Assembly: GCA_030672605.1 (NCBI GenBank)
Contig: DAOVGE010000077.1
Location: forward strand, 1 to 23,717
Direction: 5' to 3'
DNA length: 23,717 nt
Source: Methanosarcinales archaeon
Lineage (GTDB): Archaea; Halobacteriota; Methanosarcinia; Methanosarcinales; Methanogasteraceae
Below are positions 1-9,400 of the stretch, one piece after another. Below the pieces are notes generated by a model that saw nothing but the letters and a program-made list of their open reading frames with translations, was not told the DNA's origin and did no database searches. A program made the position numbers and the translations under genes. Each line of letters begins with the position of its first letter. Within the stretch, counting starts at the first letter, position 1.

Positions 1-1245
1 CGCTGACTGATTTAATTGATTTGGAAGACCTTCAGCAAATCCAGGATGCTTTTTCCGCTGCAAATGATGTAGCATCCATCATCTCAGATATCGATGGTAA
101 GCCAATCACAAAAGCAAGTAATTTCTGCGGTGTGTGCGAGATCATCAGGAGCACGGAAAAGGGAAATATAAACTGCATAAAGTCCGATAAGATTCTTGGG
201 GAGAAAGCAAAGGCGCTTATGAAACCAACTTATGAAAAATGCCTTAGCTGTGGTTTTGTCGATGCCAGCGCTCCGATAATTGTTGGAGGTAAGCACATCG
301 CAAACTGGCTGATCGGTCAGAGCAATGCGCTGGGTGTCGATAAAAACCGAATTGAAACTTATGCAAAGGAAATTGGTGCTGATACAGATGGAATGTTCGA
401 TGCTTTTGAAAAGATGCCGGAGATGTCACGGGCAAAGTTCGAAGAAGTGCTTGATTTGTTATGGCTCATCGCGAAAAAACTCTCCGATCTTGGACGCAAC
501 AATTTAGTGTTGGCTAAGGACGTTACCGAGCGCAAGAGGGTTGAAGAGGCGCTGCGCAAGAGCGTTTTGGAGCTGAAGCGTTCCAACGCCGAACTCGAGC
601 AGTTCGCGTACGTCGCGTCCCATGACCTGCAGGAGCCGCTTCGCATGGTCTCTGGTTACATGCAGCTTATGAAGCGGCGATACGGGGGCAAACTCGACTC
701 CGATGCCGACGAGTTCATCGGCTTTGCTGTGGACGGCGCGAACCGGATGCAGACGTTGATCAATGACCTGCTCGCGTTCTCACGCGTCGGCACGCGTGGC
801 AAGCCGCTCACACCGACCGACTGCGAAGATGCATTTGAGCAAGCACTCTCCAACCTGAAACTGGCTGTTGAAGATAGCGACGCAGTGGTGACCCATGATC
901 CGCTACCGGCGGTTGCGGCTGATTCCTCGCAGCTTGTTCAGCTCTTCCAGAACCTGATCGGTAACGCGATCAAGTTTCAGGGCGAGGAGCCGCCACGCAT
1001 CCACATCGCAGCAGAGCAGAAGAGGGATGAATGGGAATTCTCAGTGGCTGATAACGGCATCGGGATCGAGCCTGAGTTCTTCGACCGCGTCTTTGTGCTA
1101 TTCCAGCGCCTTCACGCAAGGGATGAGTATGAAGGCACAGGGATCGGTCTTGCGGTCTGCAAGAAGATTGTGGAGCGGCACGGTGGTAGGATGTGGGTGG
1201 AATCGGAGCCAGGGCAGGGGGCGACGTTCTACTTCGCGATTCCCA
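1..1245 (+). repeat. Long direct repeat, copy 1 (PocR plus kinase core)
   Basis: Aligns without gaps in the stretches I checked to 3251-4495 at an offset of 3250. In 61-180 against 3311-3430 I count 8 differences in 120 bases. In 601-650 against 3851-3900 there is 1 difference. It is a coding duplication inside adjacent genes and a likely site for recombination or assembly collapse. Confidence 0.85.
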
Positions 1246-1274
1246 CAAAAGGAGGGGAGTACGGTGAAATATGA
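1..1274 (+). CDS. PocR-domain sensor histidine kinase, 5' end outside window
   Basis: The reading frame is open from base 3 to the TGA at 1272-1274, so the start lies upstream of the window; the TTG at 21 lies inside the domain and is not a credible start. Order: PocR sensory domain (about 3-500, Cys motif FCGVC then later C and CLSCG), short ERKRVEEA linker helix, HisKA with H-box SHDLQEPLR (phospho-acceptor His at 621-623), and HATPase with N-box NLIGNAIKF, G1 DNGIGI and G2 GTGIGLAVCKK. No membrane segment is visible in the part present. It should autophosphorylate in response to a PocR ligand, which in this family is predicted to be a small organic molecule. No receiver is fused, so the partner is probably one of the downstream receivers. 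The whole visible part is a close copy of the 3' part of the next gene. PocR plus kinase is seen; the ligand is unknown. Confidence 0.93.
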   Translation, partial: LTDLIDLEDLQQIQDAFSAANDVASIISDIDGKPITKASNFCGVCEIIRSTEKGNINCIKSDKILGEKAKALMKPTYEKCLSCGFVDASAPIIVGGKHIANWLIGQSNALGVDKNRIETYAKEIGADTDGMFDAFEKMPEMSRAKFEEVLDLLWLIAKKLSDLGRNNLVLAKDVTERKRVEEALRKSVLELKRSNAELEQFAYVASHDLQEPLRMVSGYMQLMKRRYGGKLDSDADEFIGFAVDGANRMQTLINDLLAFSRVGTRGKPLTPTDCEDAFEQALSNLKLAVEDSDAVVTHDPLPAVAADSSQLVQLFQNLIGNAIKFQGEEPPRIHIAAEQKRDEWEFSVADNGIGIEPEFFDRVFVLFQRLHARDEYEGTGIGLAVCKKIVERHGGRMWVESEPGQGATFYFAIPTKGGEYGEI

Positions 1275-4200
1275 AATCTCAGAACTCATCAATATCGACA
1301 AGGTTCAAGCCCTTACTGACAGCTTTTGTGAGGCTGCCAGAATTGCGTCAGCAGTAGTAGACTTGGAGGGGAGAGTACTGACCAGCTCGAGATGGCAGAA
1401 GATCTGTACAAAGTTTCATCGAGTGAATCCTCAAACATGCCACAAATGCATTGAAAGCGATACGATCCTTGCAAACAAGCTCACAGAGGGGGAGAAATAT
1501 GCCATTTACCGGTGCCGGAATGGCTTGGTCAATGCCGCTGCGCCTATCCTGATTGCGGGCGAGCACATAGCGAATTTCTTGGTCGGGCAATTCCTATTCA
1601 AACAGCCGGATTGCGAATATTTCCGCAAACAGGCGCGTGAACACGGATTTGATGAAACAACATACATTGAGGCGTTATCCGAAGTCCCTGTCATTGCAGA
1701 AGACCGGATAAAGCTGATTCTGGAGTTTCTTGTGGGATTTGCGGAATTCGTAGGCGAGATGGGTCTAACCCAGATCAGGCAATCGGAAGCTGCAAATGCT
1801 CTTGCAGGGAGTAATGAAAAATACCTTGAAGCAATCATCAAAACGTCCCGGGACGGGATGTTCGTTCTTGATTCCGACGGAAACTTCGAGTTTGGCAACG
1901 ATGCCACATTTGAGATACTTGGCTGGACGATGGCAGAACTCATTGGCAACTCGTTCATGAAGGTGATGCCGCGTGACGTCCATGAATTCGTGTCGCAGCG
2001 ATGGGATGAATTATGCCGGGGTGAAGGGGAACCTTATGAGGTTGACATCGTTACAAAGGATCGTAAGAGGAGATCTTTGTTTGTCAGCCACAGCCTTATG
2101 GATATTGCCGGGAATAGAAAGTACTGCATCGTTATAAAGGATGTAACAGCGCGAAAAGCTGTTGAGGATGTGCTGCGACAATCAGAGGAGACTTACCGCA
2201 CCATCTTTGATGCGGCAAACGATGCCATATTTGTACACGACATAGAGAACGGCGATATCATAGATGTCAATCAGAGGATGTGTGAGATGTGTGGTTGCAC
2301 GCCAGATGCGGCTCGGCGTCTCAGCGTGGAGGACTTCAGCGCAGGCAAGCCGCCTTATGCTCAGGAAGATGCGATGCAGTGGATCAGAAAAGCATCCGAC
2401 GAGGGACCCCAACTCTTTGAATGGCTGTCAAAGGATATGTCAGGCAGACTGTTCTGGACCGAGGTAAACTTAAAACGCGTCGTAATCGAGGGCGAGGATC
2501 GCTTGCTTGCGATAATGCGGGACATCAGCAGACGCAAAAGCGCGGAGGAGGAGCTTGAGAAATACCGTAAGCATCTTGAGGAGTTGGTTAAAGATCGCAC
2601 TGATGAACTCCGGCGTGAAATCAGCGAGCGCAAGCATCTGGAGGAGAGGAGGGTACATCTCAACCTTGTATTGCGTGCCATCAGAAACGTTAACCAGCTC
2701 ATCACAAAGGAACATGACCGGGGCAGACTGCTTCAGGGCGCTTGCGACAACCTTATTGAGACTCGCGGTTATCACAGTGCATGGATCGCCCTGATAGACG
2801 AATCAGGGACTTTTGTAACGACTGCCGAAGCAGGGCTGGGTGAAGCATTCGTGCCCATGGTCAAACGACTGAAGCATGGAGAATTGATCGAATGTACACA
2901 GAAGGCGCTTTTGCAATCCGGGGTTGTAGTGACAGATGATCCGATTTCTGCCTGCGTGAATTGTCCTCTCGCGGAACAGCATAGTGGCAGAAGAGTAAAG
3001 ACCATCCGGTTGGAACACGGGGGGCGGATTTATGGTCTGCTTTCAGTTGCAGTTCCCGCAGAGCTTGCTGTATGCCGGGAAGAGCGAGCATTGTTTGCAG
3101 AAGTAGCCGGGGACATTGCTTTTGCTCTTCATGCCATCGAACTTGATGAGAAGCGCAAGCATGCAGAAGAGGCGCTCAAGGAAAGCGAAGACCGTCTCAG
3201 GATACGGCTCGATTACATCCTATCGCCTGATAAAGATGTTAAAAATATTTCCCTAACTAATTTAATTGATTTAGAAGACCTCCAGCAAATCCAGGATGCC
3301 TTTGCCGCTGCAAATGATGTAGCATCCATTATCTCGGATATCGATGGTAAGCCAATCACAAAAGCAAGCAATTTCTGCGGTGTGTGCGAGATCATCAGAA
3401 GCACAGAAAAGGGAGATATAAACTGTGTAAAGTCTGATAAGATTCTTGGGGCGAAAGCAAAGGCACTTATGAAACCAACTTATGGAAAATGTTTCAGCTG
3501 TGGTTTTGTCGATGCCAGCGCTCCGATAATTGTTGGAGGTAAGCACATTGCAAACTGGCTGATCGGTCAGAGCAATGCAATAGGTGTCGATAAAAACAGA
3601 ATTGAAACGTATGCAAAGGAAATTGATGCCGATACAGATGAAATGCTCGATGCTTTTGAAAAGATGCCGGAGATCTCACTGGCAAAGTTCGAAGAAGTGC
3701 TTGACTTGTTATGGCTGATGGCGAAAAAGCTCTCTGCTCTTGGACACAACAATTTGGTATTAGCTAAGGACGTTACCGAGCGCAAGAGGGTTGAAGAGGC
3801 GCTATACAAGAGCGTTTTGGAGTTGGAGCGATCCAATGCCGAGCTTGAGCAGTTCGCGTACGTCGCGTCCCACGACCTGCAGGAGCCGCTTCGCATGGTC
3901 TCAAGTTATGTGCAGCTTCTGGCACGGCGCTACGAGGGGGAACTCGATTCTGATGCTGACGATTTCATCGAGTTTGCGGTGGACGGGGCAAAACGGATGC
4001 AGACACTGATTGGTGACCTGCTAGTCTATTCGCGTGTCGGAACACGCGGCGAACCGTTTAAACCGATCGATTGCACCCTCGTGCTTGAGCAGGTGCTTAT
4101 GAACCTGGAGATTGCAATCGGTGAGAGCGGCGCAGTGGTGACTCATAATGCCCTGCCCAACGTGACTGCGGATTCTTCACAGCTTGTTCAGCTCTTCCAG

Positions 4201-4515
4201 AACCTGATCGAAAACGCAATCAAGTTCTGTTGCGATGAGCCGCCATGCATCCACATCGCAGCAGAGCAAAAAGATGGTGAGTGGGAATTCTTTGTTGCTG
4301 ATAACGGAATCGGGATCGATCCCGAGTTCTTCGAGCGCATCTTTGTGATCTTCCAGCGCTTGCACGGCAGAGATGAGTATTCAGGCACTGGAATCGGACT
4401 TGCCATCTGCAAGAAGATTGTGGAGCGGCACGGCGGCAGGATGTGGGTGGAATCCGAGCCCGGGCAGGGGGCGACGTTCTACTTCACAATACCGGTTGAG
4501 GGGGACGATTACTAA
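1264..4515 (+). CDS. PocR-PAS-PAS-GAF-PocR multisensor histidine kinase
   Basis: The GTG at 1264 is chosen because a strong GGAGGGG site lies just upstream and the PocR domain begins there; the frame is open further upstream only across the previous gene. It overlaps that gene by 11 bases. The product is 1083 residues and soluble. Order: PocR-1 (about 1-172, with C and CHKC Cys and a YRCRNG motif), PAS (about 183-300), PAS (about 309-423), coiled coil, GAF-like (about 463-630, containing CVNC), PocR-2 (about 645-835), HisKA with His870 in SHDLQEPLR, and HATPase (NLIENAIKF, DNGIGI, GTGIGLAICKK). PocR-1 and PocR-2 are distant from each other, while PocR-2 plus the kinase is nearly identical to the preceding gene. 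Family knowledge says cytosolic sensor kinase. The ligands and partner are inferred, and no receiver is attached. Confidence 0.93.
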   Translation: MKYEISELINIDKVQALTDSFCEAARIASAVVDLEGRVLTSSRWQKICTKFHRVNPQTCHKCIESDTILANKLTEGEKYAIYRCRNGLVNAAAPILIAGEHIANFLVGQFLFKQPDCEYFRKQAREHGFDETTYIEALSEVPVIAEDRIKLILEFLVGFAEFVGEMGLTQIRQSEAANALAGSNEKYLEAIIKTSRDGMFVLDSDGNFEFGNDATFEILGWTMAELIGNSFMKVMPRDVHEFVSQRWDELCRGEGEPYEVDIVTKDRKRRSLFVSHSLMDIAGNRKYCIVIKDVTARKAVEDVLRQSEETYRTIFDAANDAIFVHDIENGDIIDVNQRMCEMCGCTPDAARRLSVEDFSAGKPPYAQEDAMQWIRKASDEGPQLFEWLSKDMSGRLFWTEVNLKRVVIEGEDRLLAIMRDISRRKSAEEELEKYRKHLEELVKDRTDELRREISERKHLEERRVHLNLVLRAIRNVNQLITKEHDRGRLLQGACDNLIETRGYHSAWIALIDESGTFVTTAEAGLGEAFVPMVKRLKHGELIECTQKALLQSGVVVTDDPISACVNCPLAEQHSGRRVKTIRLEHGGRIYGLLSVAVPAELAVCREERALFAEVAGDIAFALHAIELDEKRKHAEEALKESEDRLRIRLDYILSPDKDVKNISLTNLIDLEDLQQIQDAFAAANDVASIISDIDGKPITKASNFCGVCEIIRSTEKGDINCVKSDKILGAKAKALMKPTYGKCFSCGFVDASAPIIVGGKHIANWLIGQSNAIGVDKNRIETYAKEIDADTDEMLDAFEKMPEISLAKFEEVLDLLWLMAKKLSALGHNNLVLAKDVTERKRVEEALYKSVLELERSNAELEQFAYVASHDLQEPLRMVSSYVQLLARRYEGELDSDADDFIEFAVDGAKRMQTLIGDLLVYSRVGTRGEPFKPIDCTLVLEQVLMNLEIAIGESGAVVTHNALPNVTADSSQLVQLFQNLIENAIKFCCDEPPCIHIAAEQKDGEWEFFVADNGIGIDPEFFERIFVIFQRLHGRDEYSGTGIGLAICKKIVERHGGRMWVESEPGQGATFYFTIPVEGDDY
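3251..4495 (+). repeat. Long direct repeat, copy 2 (PocR plus kinase core)
   Basis: Partner of the repeat at the left window edge. Its PocR half also matches 7447-7980 in the hybrid kinase gene (9 differences in the 120 bases starting at 3311 and 7507). Its kinase half also matches 5747-6421 in the membrane kinase gene. The different partners of the two halves show that they have moved independently. Confidence 0.85.
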
Positions 4516-6444
4516 ATGGTCGATAAGAACAGAGCCGCGTACAAAATCGCAGTCTCGATTTTCTTCGGGTTACTCGGATTTCTCCTGAACTTTCATACCA
4601 TCAATTTCCCTTTTCCGCCATACACCGCCACCATTCTAATCGGACTCCTGTTCCCGATGCTAATAACCCTCGCGTGGGGCTGGAGATATGGGCTCCTCTC
4701 TGCGCTTGCTGGCGGCTGCCAGTCCATCTGGTGGATATGGGGTCCGAGCAACGGTTATGCCACGCTGCTCGTTGTGCCACCGTTTACACTGTGGATCGCG
4801 TGGCACGGATTCTTTGCTGACCTGCGCAGAAGACGAAAGGATCCCGAATGGTGGCTGAGTGCGTATGCAGTAGAGGTTCCGTTCAGGATACTCAGCACGA
4901 TAAATCTGTATACACTGGCAAGATGGGCAATAACGTTCAATCCACCTCCATGGAACTGGGCTTCCGGTGCAGCCAGCACGATAACCTGGAATTTTTCCAG
5001 TTTTGTCGCAATCAAACAGTTTGTGGTCGGATATATCATTTTATTGCTGGCTGATGTGCTGTTGAACCTTGGATATACAAGAAGATTCTTTGGATTGGAG
5101 GATCGGGTTAATCAGACAAAAACAGGTTATATCATAAGTGCTTCGCTTCTGTTCGGGGCTCTCTTCTGGCTCATCGATAGTGTCATCGGTTCCCGAATAT
5201 TCTACGTTGAGAGTTCTTTTTTTGATCTGCTTGCGCTGAATATACCGCCTTACGTGCTCTATGTGAGAACTACACTCATTCTCACATGTCTGGCCGGAGG
5301 TGTTGTGGCGGCAGGTTTCCTGCGCAAACAGCGTGAGAGCGAAGAGGCGCTGCGGGAACGTGAAGGGCAGCTACGGGCAGTCCTTGACAATGCCACGATA
5401 CATATCTGGGCTTTTGACGGGAAAGAGTATTCCTACCTCAGCAAGGCGTGGTATCGGTACACCGGGCAGGATCCGGCATTGCCCAGAACGATTGAGAGAT
5501 GGACTGAGATGGTGCACCCGGCAGACCGGGATGATGCCGTCAGAACGTGGTCTGAGGCAGTGGATAAGAGAGGCGTGTATGACGGGGAATTCCGATTGAA
5601 AGACTCCGAAAGTGAATATCGACTGTTTCACAGCCATGCAGTTCCGATATATGATCGGGTCGGCAGCTTTCGGCACTATCAGGGCTACAACATCGATATC
5701 ACAGATCAGAAGGAAGCCGAGACAAAGCTTACGCAGACTGTGGCTGATCTCAAGCGCTCCAACACCGAACTCGAGCAGTTCGCGTATGTCGCGTCCCATG
5801 ACCTGCAGGAGCCGCTGCGCATGGTCTCGAGTTATGTGCAGCTCCTGGCACGGCGATATAAGGGCAAACTCGATTCGAATGCCGACGAGTTTATATGCTA
5901 CGCCGTGGACGGCGCAAAGCGGATGCAGGTACTGATCAACGATCTGCTGGTCTATTCGCGTGTCGGAACACGCTGCGAACCGTTTGAACCGACCGATTGC
6001 GAGGACGTGCTTGAGCAGGTGCTCGCCAATCTGGAGGTGGCAATCCGGGAGGGCGGTGCTGTGGTGACACATGATCAGCTCCCGACTGTTGTAGCAGACG
6101 GGTCACAACTGGCTCAGGTGTTCCAGAACCTGATCAGTAATGCAATCAAGTTCCATGATGGGGATACACCGCGTGTTCATGTTGCAGCAGAGCAAAAAGG
6201 CGATGAGTGGGAATTCTCGGTCGCCGACAATGGAATCGGGATCGATCCTGAGTTCTTCGAGCGCATCTTTGTAATATTCCAGCGGCTGCACGGCAGGGAT
6301 GAGTATTCCGGTACTGGAATCGGTCTTTCGGTCTGCAAGAAGATTGTGGAGCGACACGGCGGCAGGATGTGGGTGGAATCCGAGCCCGGGCAGGGGGCGA
6401 CGTTCTATTTCACAATTCCTGTAAAAGGGGGTGTACAAATTTGA
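4516..6444 (+). CDS. Membrane-bound PAS sensor histidine kinase
   Basis: The ATG at 4516 directly follows the TAA of the upstream gene, with a GAGGGGG stretch about 10 bases before it; translation is probably coupled. The product is 642 residues. The first 270 or so residues are hydrophobic with seven or eight likely membrane segments (for example around 10-28, 36-54, 58-77, 80-100, 163-190, 205-225 and 245-268) and no large outside domain. The last pair, containing LNIPPYVLYVR, resembles a two-helix segment I know from other membrane PAS kinases. A PAS domain follows (about 280-400), then HisKA with His428 (SHDLQEPLR) and HATPase (NLISNAIKF, DNGIGI, GTGIGLSVCKK). The kinase core is the third copy of the cassette in the two previous genes. 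It is the only clearly membrane-anchored kinase in the window. What the membrane part senses is unknown. Confidence 0.92.
   Translation: MVDKNRAAYKIAVSIFFGLLGFLLNFHTINFPFPPYTATILIGLLFPMLITLAWGWRYGLLSALAGGCQSIWWIWGPSNGYATLLVVPPFTLWIAWHGFFADLRRRRKDPEWWLSAYAVEVPFRILSTINLYTLARWAITFNPPPWNWASGAASTITWNFSSFVAIKQFVVGYIILLLADVLLNLGYTRRFFGLEDRVNQTKTGYIISASLLFGALFWLIDSVIGSRIFYVESSFFDLLALNIPPYVLYVRTTLILTCLAGGVVAAGFLRKQRESEEALREREGQLRAVLDNATIHIWAFDGKEYSYLSKAWYRYTGQDPALPRTIERWTEMVHPADRDDAVRTWSEAVDKRGVYDGEFRLKDSESEYRLFHSHAVPIYDRVGSFRHYQGYNIDITDQKEAETKLTQTVADLKRSNTELEQFAYVASHDLQEPLRMVSSYVQLLARRYKGKLDSNADEFICYAVDGAKRMQVLINDLLVYSRVGTRCEPFEPTDCEDVLEQVLANLEVAIREGGAVVTHDQLPTVVADGSQLAQVFQNLISNAIKFHDGDTPRVHVAAEQKGDEWEFSVADNGIGIDPEFFERIFVIFQRLHGRDEYSGTGIGLSVCKKIVERHGGRMWVESEPGQGATFYFTIPVKGGVQI
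5747..6421 (+). repeat. Kinase-core direct repeat, copy 3
   Basis: HisKA-HATPase coding DNA that matches 571-1245 and 3821-4495. The 50 bases from 5777 differ from those at 601 at 2 positions. Similarity begins at the RSNxELEQFAYV helix and runs to the last residues of the gene, while the sensor parts upstream are unrelated. Confidence 0.8.
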
Positions 6445-9400
6445 AAGAAACGGATAAACCAACCAATGTCCTGTTAATCGAGGACAACTCGGGCGATCTT
6501 CGCCTGATCCAGGAGATGCTATCGGAGACAAAAGGGCATTCATTTGAACTTGCGCACACAGGCAGGCTCTCATCAGGACTGAAGCGGCTGATGGAGGGGG
6601 GTATCGATGCAGTCCTGCTGGACCTCGGACTACCTGACAGTCAGGGGCTGGAAACTTTTGTAAGTCTGCATGACCAGGCACCGGAACTGCCGATCATAGT
6701 GCTGACTGACTTTGATGATGTGGCAGTCGCAAACATGGCGGTGCGGGAAGGTGCGCAGGACTATCTCGTCAAAGGAGATGTGGATGGTAACTCACTGGCA
6801 CGCTCATTACGCCACTCAATCGAGCGCAAGGAGGCAGAAGCGCGCATAATACACCTAAACAGCATCCTTCGATCCATCAGAGATGTCAATCAGATGATTG
6901 TGGTTGAGAACGACCGGGACCGCCTCATCAGGAGAGCCTGTGACATCCTGATTGAGACACGGGGCTATCATAACGCCTGGATCGCTCTGATAGATGAGGC
7001 AGGGAGGCTTGTGACGACTGCTGAAGCAGGGTTCTACGAGGCATTCCCACCCATGGTCGAACAACTGAAACAGGGAGCGTTGACCGAATACACCCGGGAG
7101 GTGCTCGCACGATCCGGGGTTGTAGTAATAGATGATCCCGCCCCCACCCGCACGGATCGTCCTCCGGCGGAACCGTGTGATGATATAAGGGAGATTGCCA
7201 TCCGGTTGGAACACGCGGGAACTGTTTACGGTCTTTTTTCTGTCGCAGTCCCTGCAAAGCTTGCTATCGATAAGGAAGAGCAGGAATTATTTAAAGAGGT
7301 CGCCGGGGACATTGCTTTTGGTCTGCACGGCATCGAACTTGCGGAAGAGCGCAGACGTGCCGAAGATGCGCTTCGAGAAAGTGAAGAACGTCTCAGGATA
7401 AGACTTGATTATATCTTATCGCCTGATAAAGATGTTAAGAATGTTTTCCTGGAGGATTTAGTTGATTTGGAAGACCTTCAGCAAATTCAAGATGCTTTTG
7501 CCGCCGCAAATGATGTAGCATCTATCATTTCGGATATTGATGGTGAGCCAATTACAAGAGCAAGCAATTTCTGCGGTGTGTGCGAGATCATCAGAAGCAC
7601 AGAAAAGGGAGATGTAAACTGCGTAAAGTCTGATAAGATTCTTGGGGAAAAAGCGAAGGCACTTATGAAACCAACGTATGAAAAATGCCTTAGCTGTGGT
7701 TTTGTCGATGCCAGCGCCCCAATAATCGTTGGAGGTAAACACATTGCAAACTGGCTGATCGGTCAGAGCAATGTAATGGGCGTCGATAAAAATAGAATCG
7801 GAACGTATGCAAAGGAAATTGGCGCTGACACAGGTGAAATGCTTGATGCCTTTGAAAATATGCCGGAAATGTCGCAGGCAAAGTTCGAAGAAGTACTTGA
7901 TTTGTTATGGCTGATGGCAAAAAAAATTTCCGCGCTTGGGCACAACAATTTACTATTAGCTAAGGACATCGCCGAGCGCAAGGAGGCGCAAGCACGCATA
8001 ACACACTTAAACAGCGTCCTTCGAGCCATCAGGGATGTCAACCAGTTGATTGTGGTTGAGAAAGACAGGGACCGCCTTATCAAGAAAGCCTGCGATATCT
8101 TGCTCGAGACGCGCGGCTACGAAACTGTGTGGTTTGGGTTGATAAGCGATGCAGGCAACTTTGCCGCGGTCGGGGGTTCGGGTTTTGGGGATGAGGTATC
8201 TGGTTTCTGCGAAGAGGTGATGGCAGGCAGTCATCCGCCCTGCATAAGGGATGCGCTTGCCCACGCAGGCGGAGGCAATGTAGTAACCGGCAAATCCGAG
8301 GAGTGCGGTGATTGTTTCTTCAGGGGCGAATGCGACGGGCGGGATGCGTTGATTATCCGTTCCGAGCACGATTGTGCACTCTTTGGCTTGCTCGCCGTAT
8401 CGCTCGCACCTGGTGTCGCTTCTGACGATGATGAGAAGGAACTCTTAAAAGAGGTTGCTTCTGACATAGCGCTTGCCCTCCACGGCATGAAGATTGCAGA
8501 GTCGCACATAGCTGCGGAGGATGCGCTGCGACAATCAGAGGAGAATTACCGTACCATCTTTGATGCGGCAAATGACGCCATATTTGTACACGACATAGAG
8601 AACGGCGATATCATCGATGCCAATCAGAGGATGTGCGAGATGTGTGGTTGCACGCCAGAGGAAGCTCAGCTTCTCAGTGTGAGTGACTTCAGCGCTGGTA
8701 AGCTGCCTTATGCTCAGGACGATGCGATGCAGTGGATCAGGAAAGCATCAGAAGGACCCCAACTCTTTGAATGGCTGGCAAAGGACGTGTCAGGCAGACT
8801 GTTCTGGACCGAGGTAAACTTAAAACACGTCGTAATAGAGGGCGAGGATCGCTTGCTTGCGATAATGCGGGACATTAGTGGGCGTAAAGCTGCTGAGGAA
8901 GAACTCGCCCGGTATCGGGGACATCTCGAGGAGCTTGTGGATATACGCACAACCGAACTTACAAAAGCAAACGAGCAACTCCAGCAGGAGATCGCCGAGC
9001 GTAAAGCCGCGGGGGAGGCACTGCAGGAGAGTGAGGAGAAATTCAGGCTTCTGATTGAACAATCCCCCGTTGATATTGAGATATACGATACCGACGGGAC
9101 GATGCTGCAGGTCAACAGAGCATGGGAAGAACTCTGGGGAGCGTCATCCGATGGGGTTGTTGGCAAATACAATATGCTGAAAGACCCGCTAAGCAAGGAG
9201 ATAGGCATCCTACCATATCTTAAGAAGGCATTCGCAGGTGAAGCGCAGATGATCCCGGATTTTGAATATGATCCGAAAAAGATCGGTTTTCCGGGTCGTG
9301 CGCGCTGGCTGCGGTCCCGGGTTTACCCGATCAAGGATCGAAACGGGGTTGTACGGAATGTTGTCCTGACACATGAAGACATTACAGAGCGAAAAGCTGC

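Noticed and set aside
1027..1263. Upstream extension of the second kinase to an ATG at 1027
   Set aside because: This stretch is the previous gene's ATPase domain in another frame and has no domain sense; the GTG at 1264 has a strong ribosome binding site and starts the PocR domain.
5371..6072. 233-codon open frame on the minus strand
   Set aside because: Antisense to the PAS and HisKA region of the membrane kinase; no recognisable motif.
6369..6440. Upstream extension of the hybrid kinase to an ATG at 6369
   Set aside because: It reads the end of the previous kinase in another frame; the receiver begins right after the TTG at 6441.
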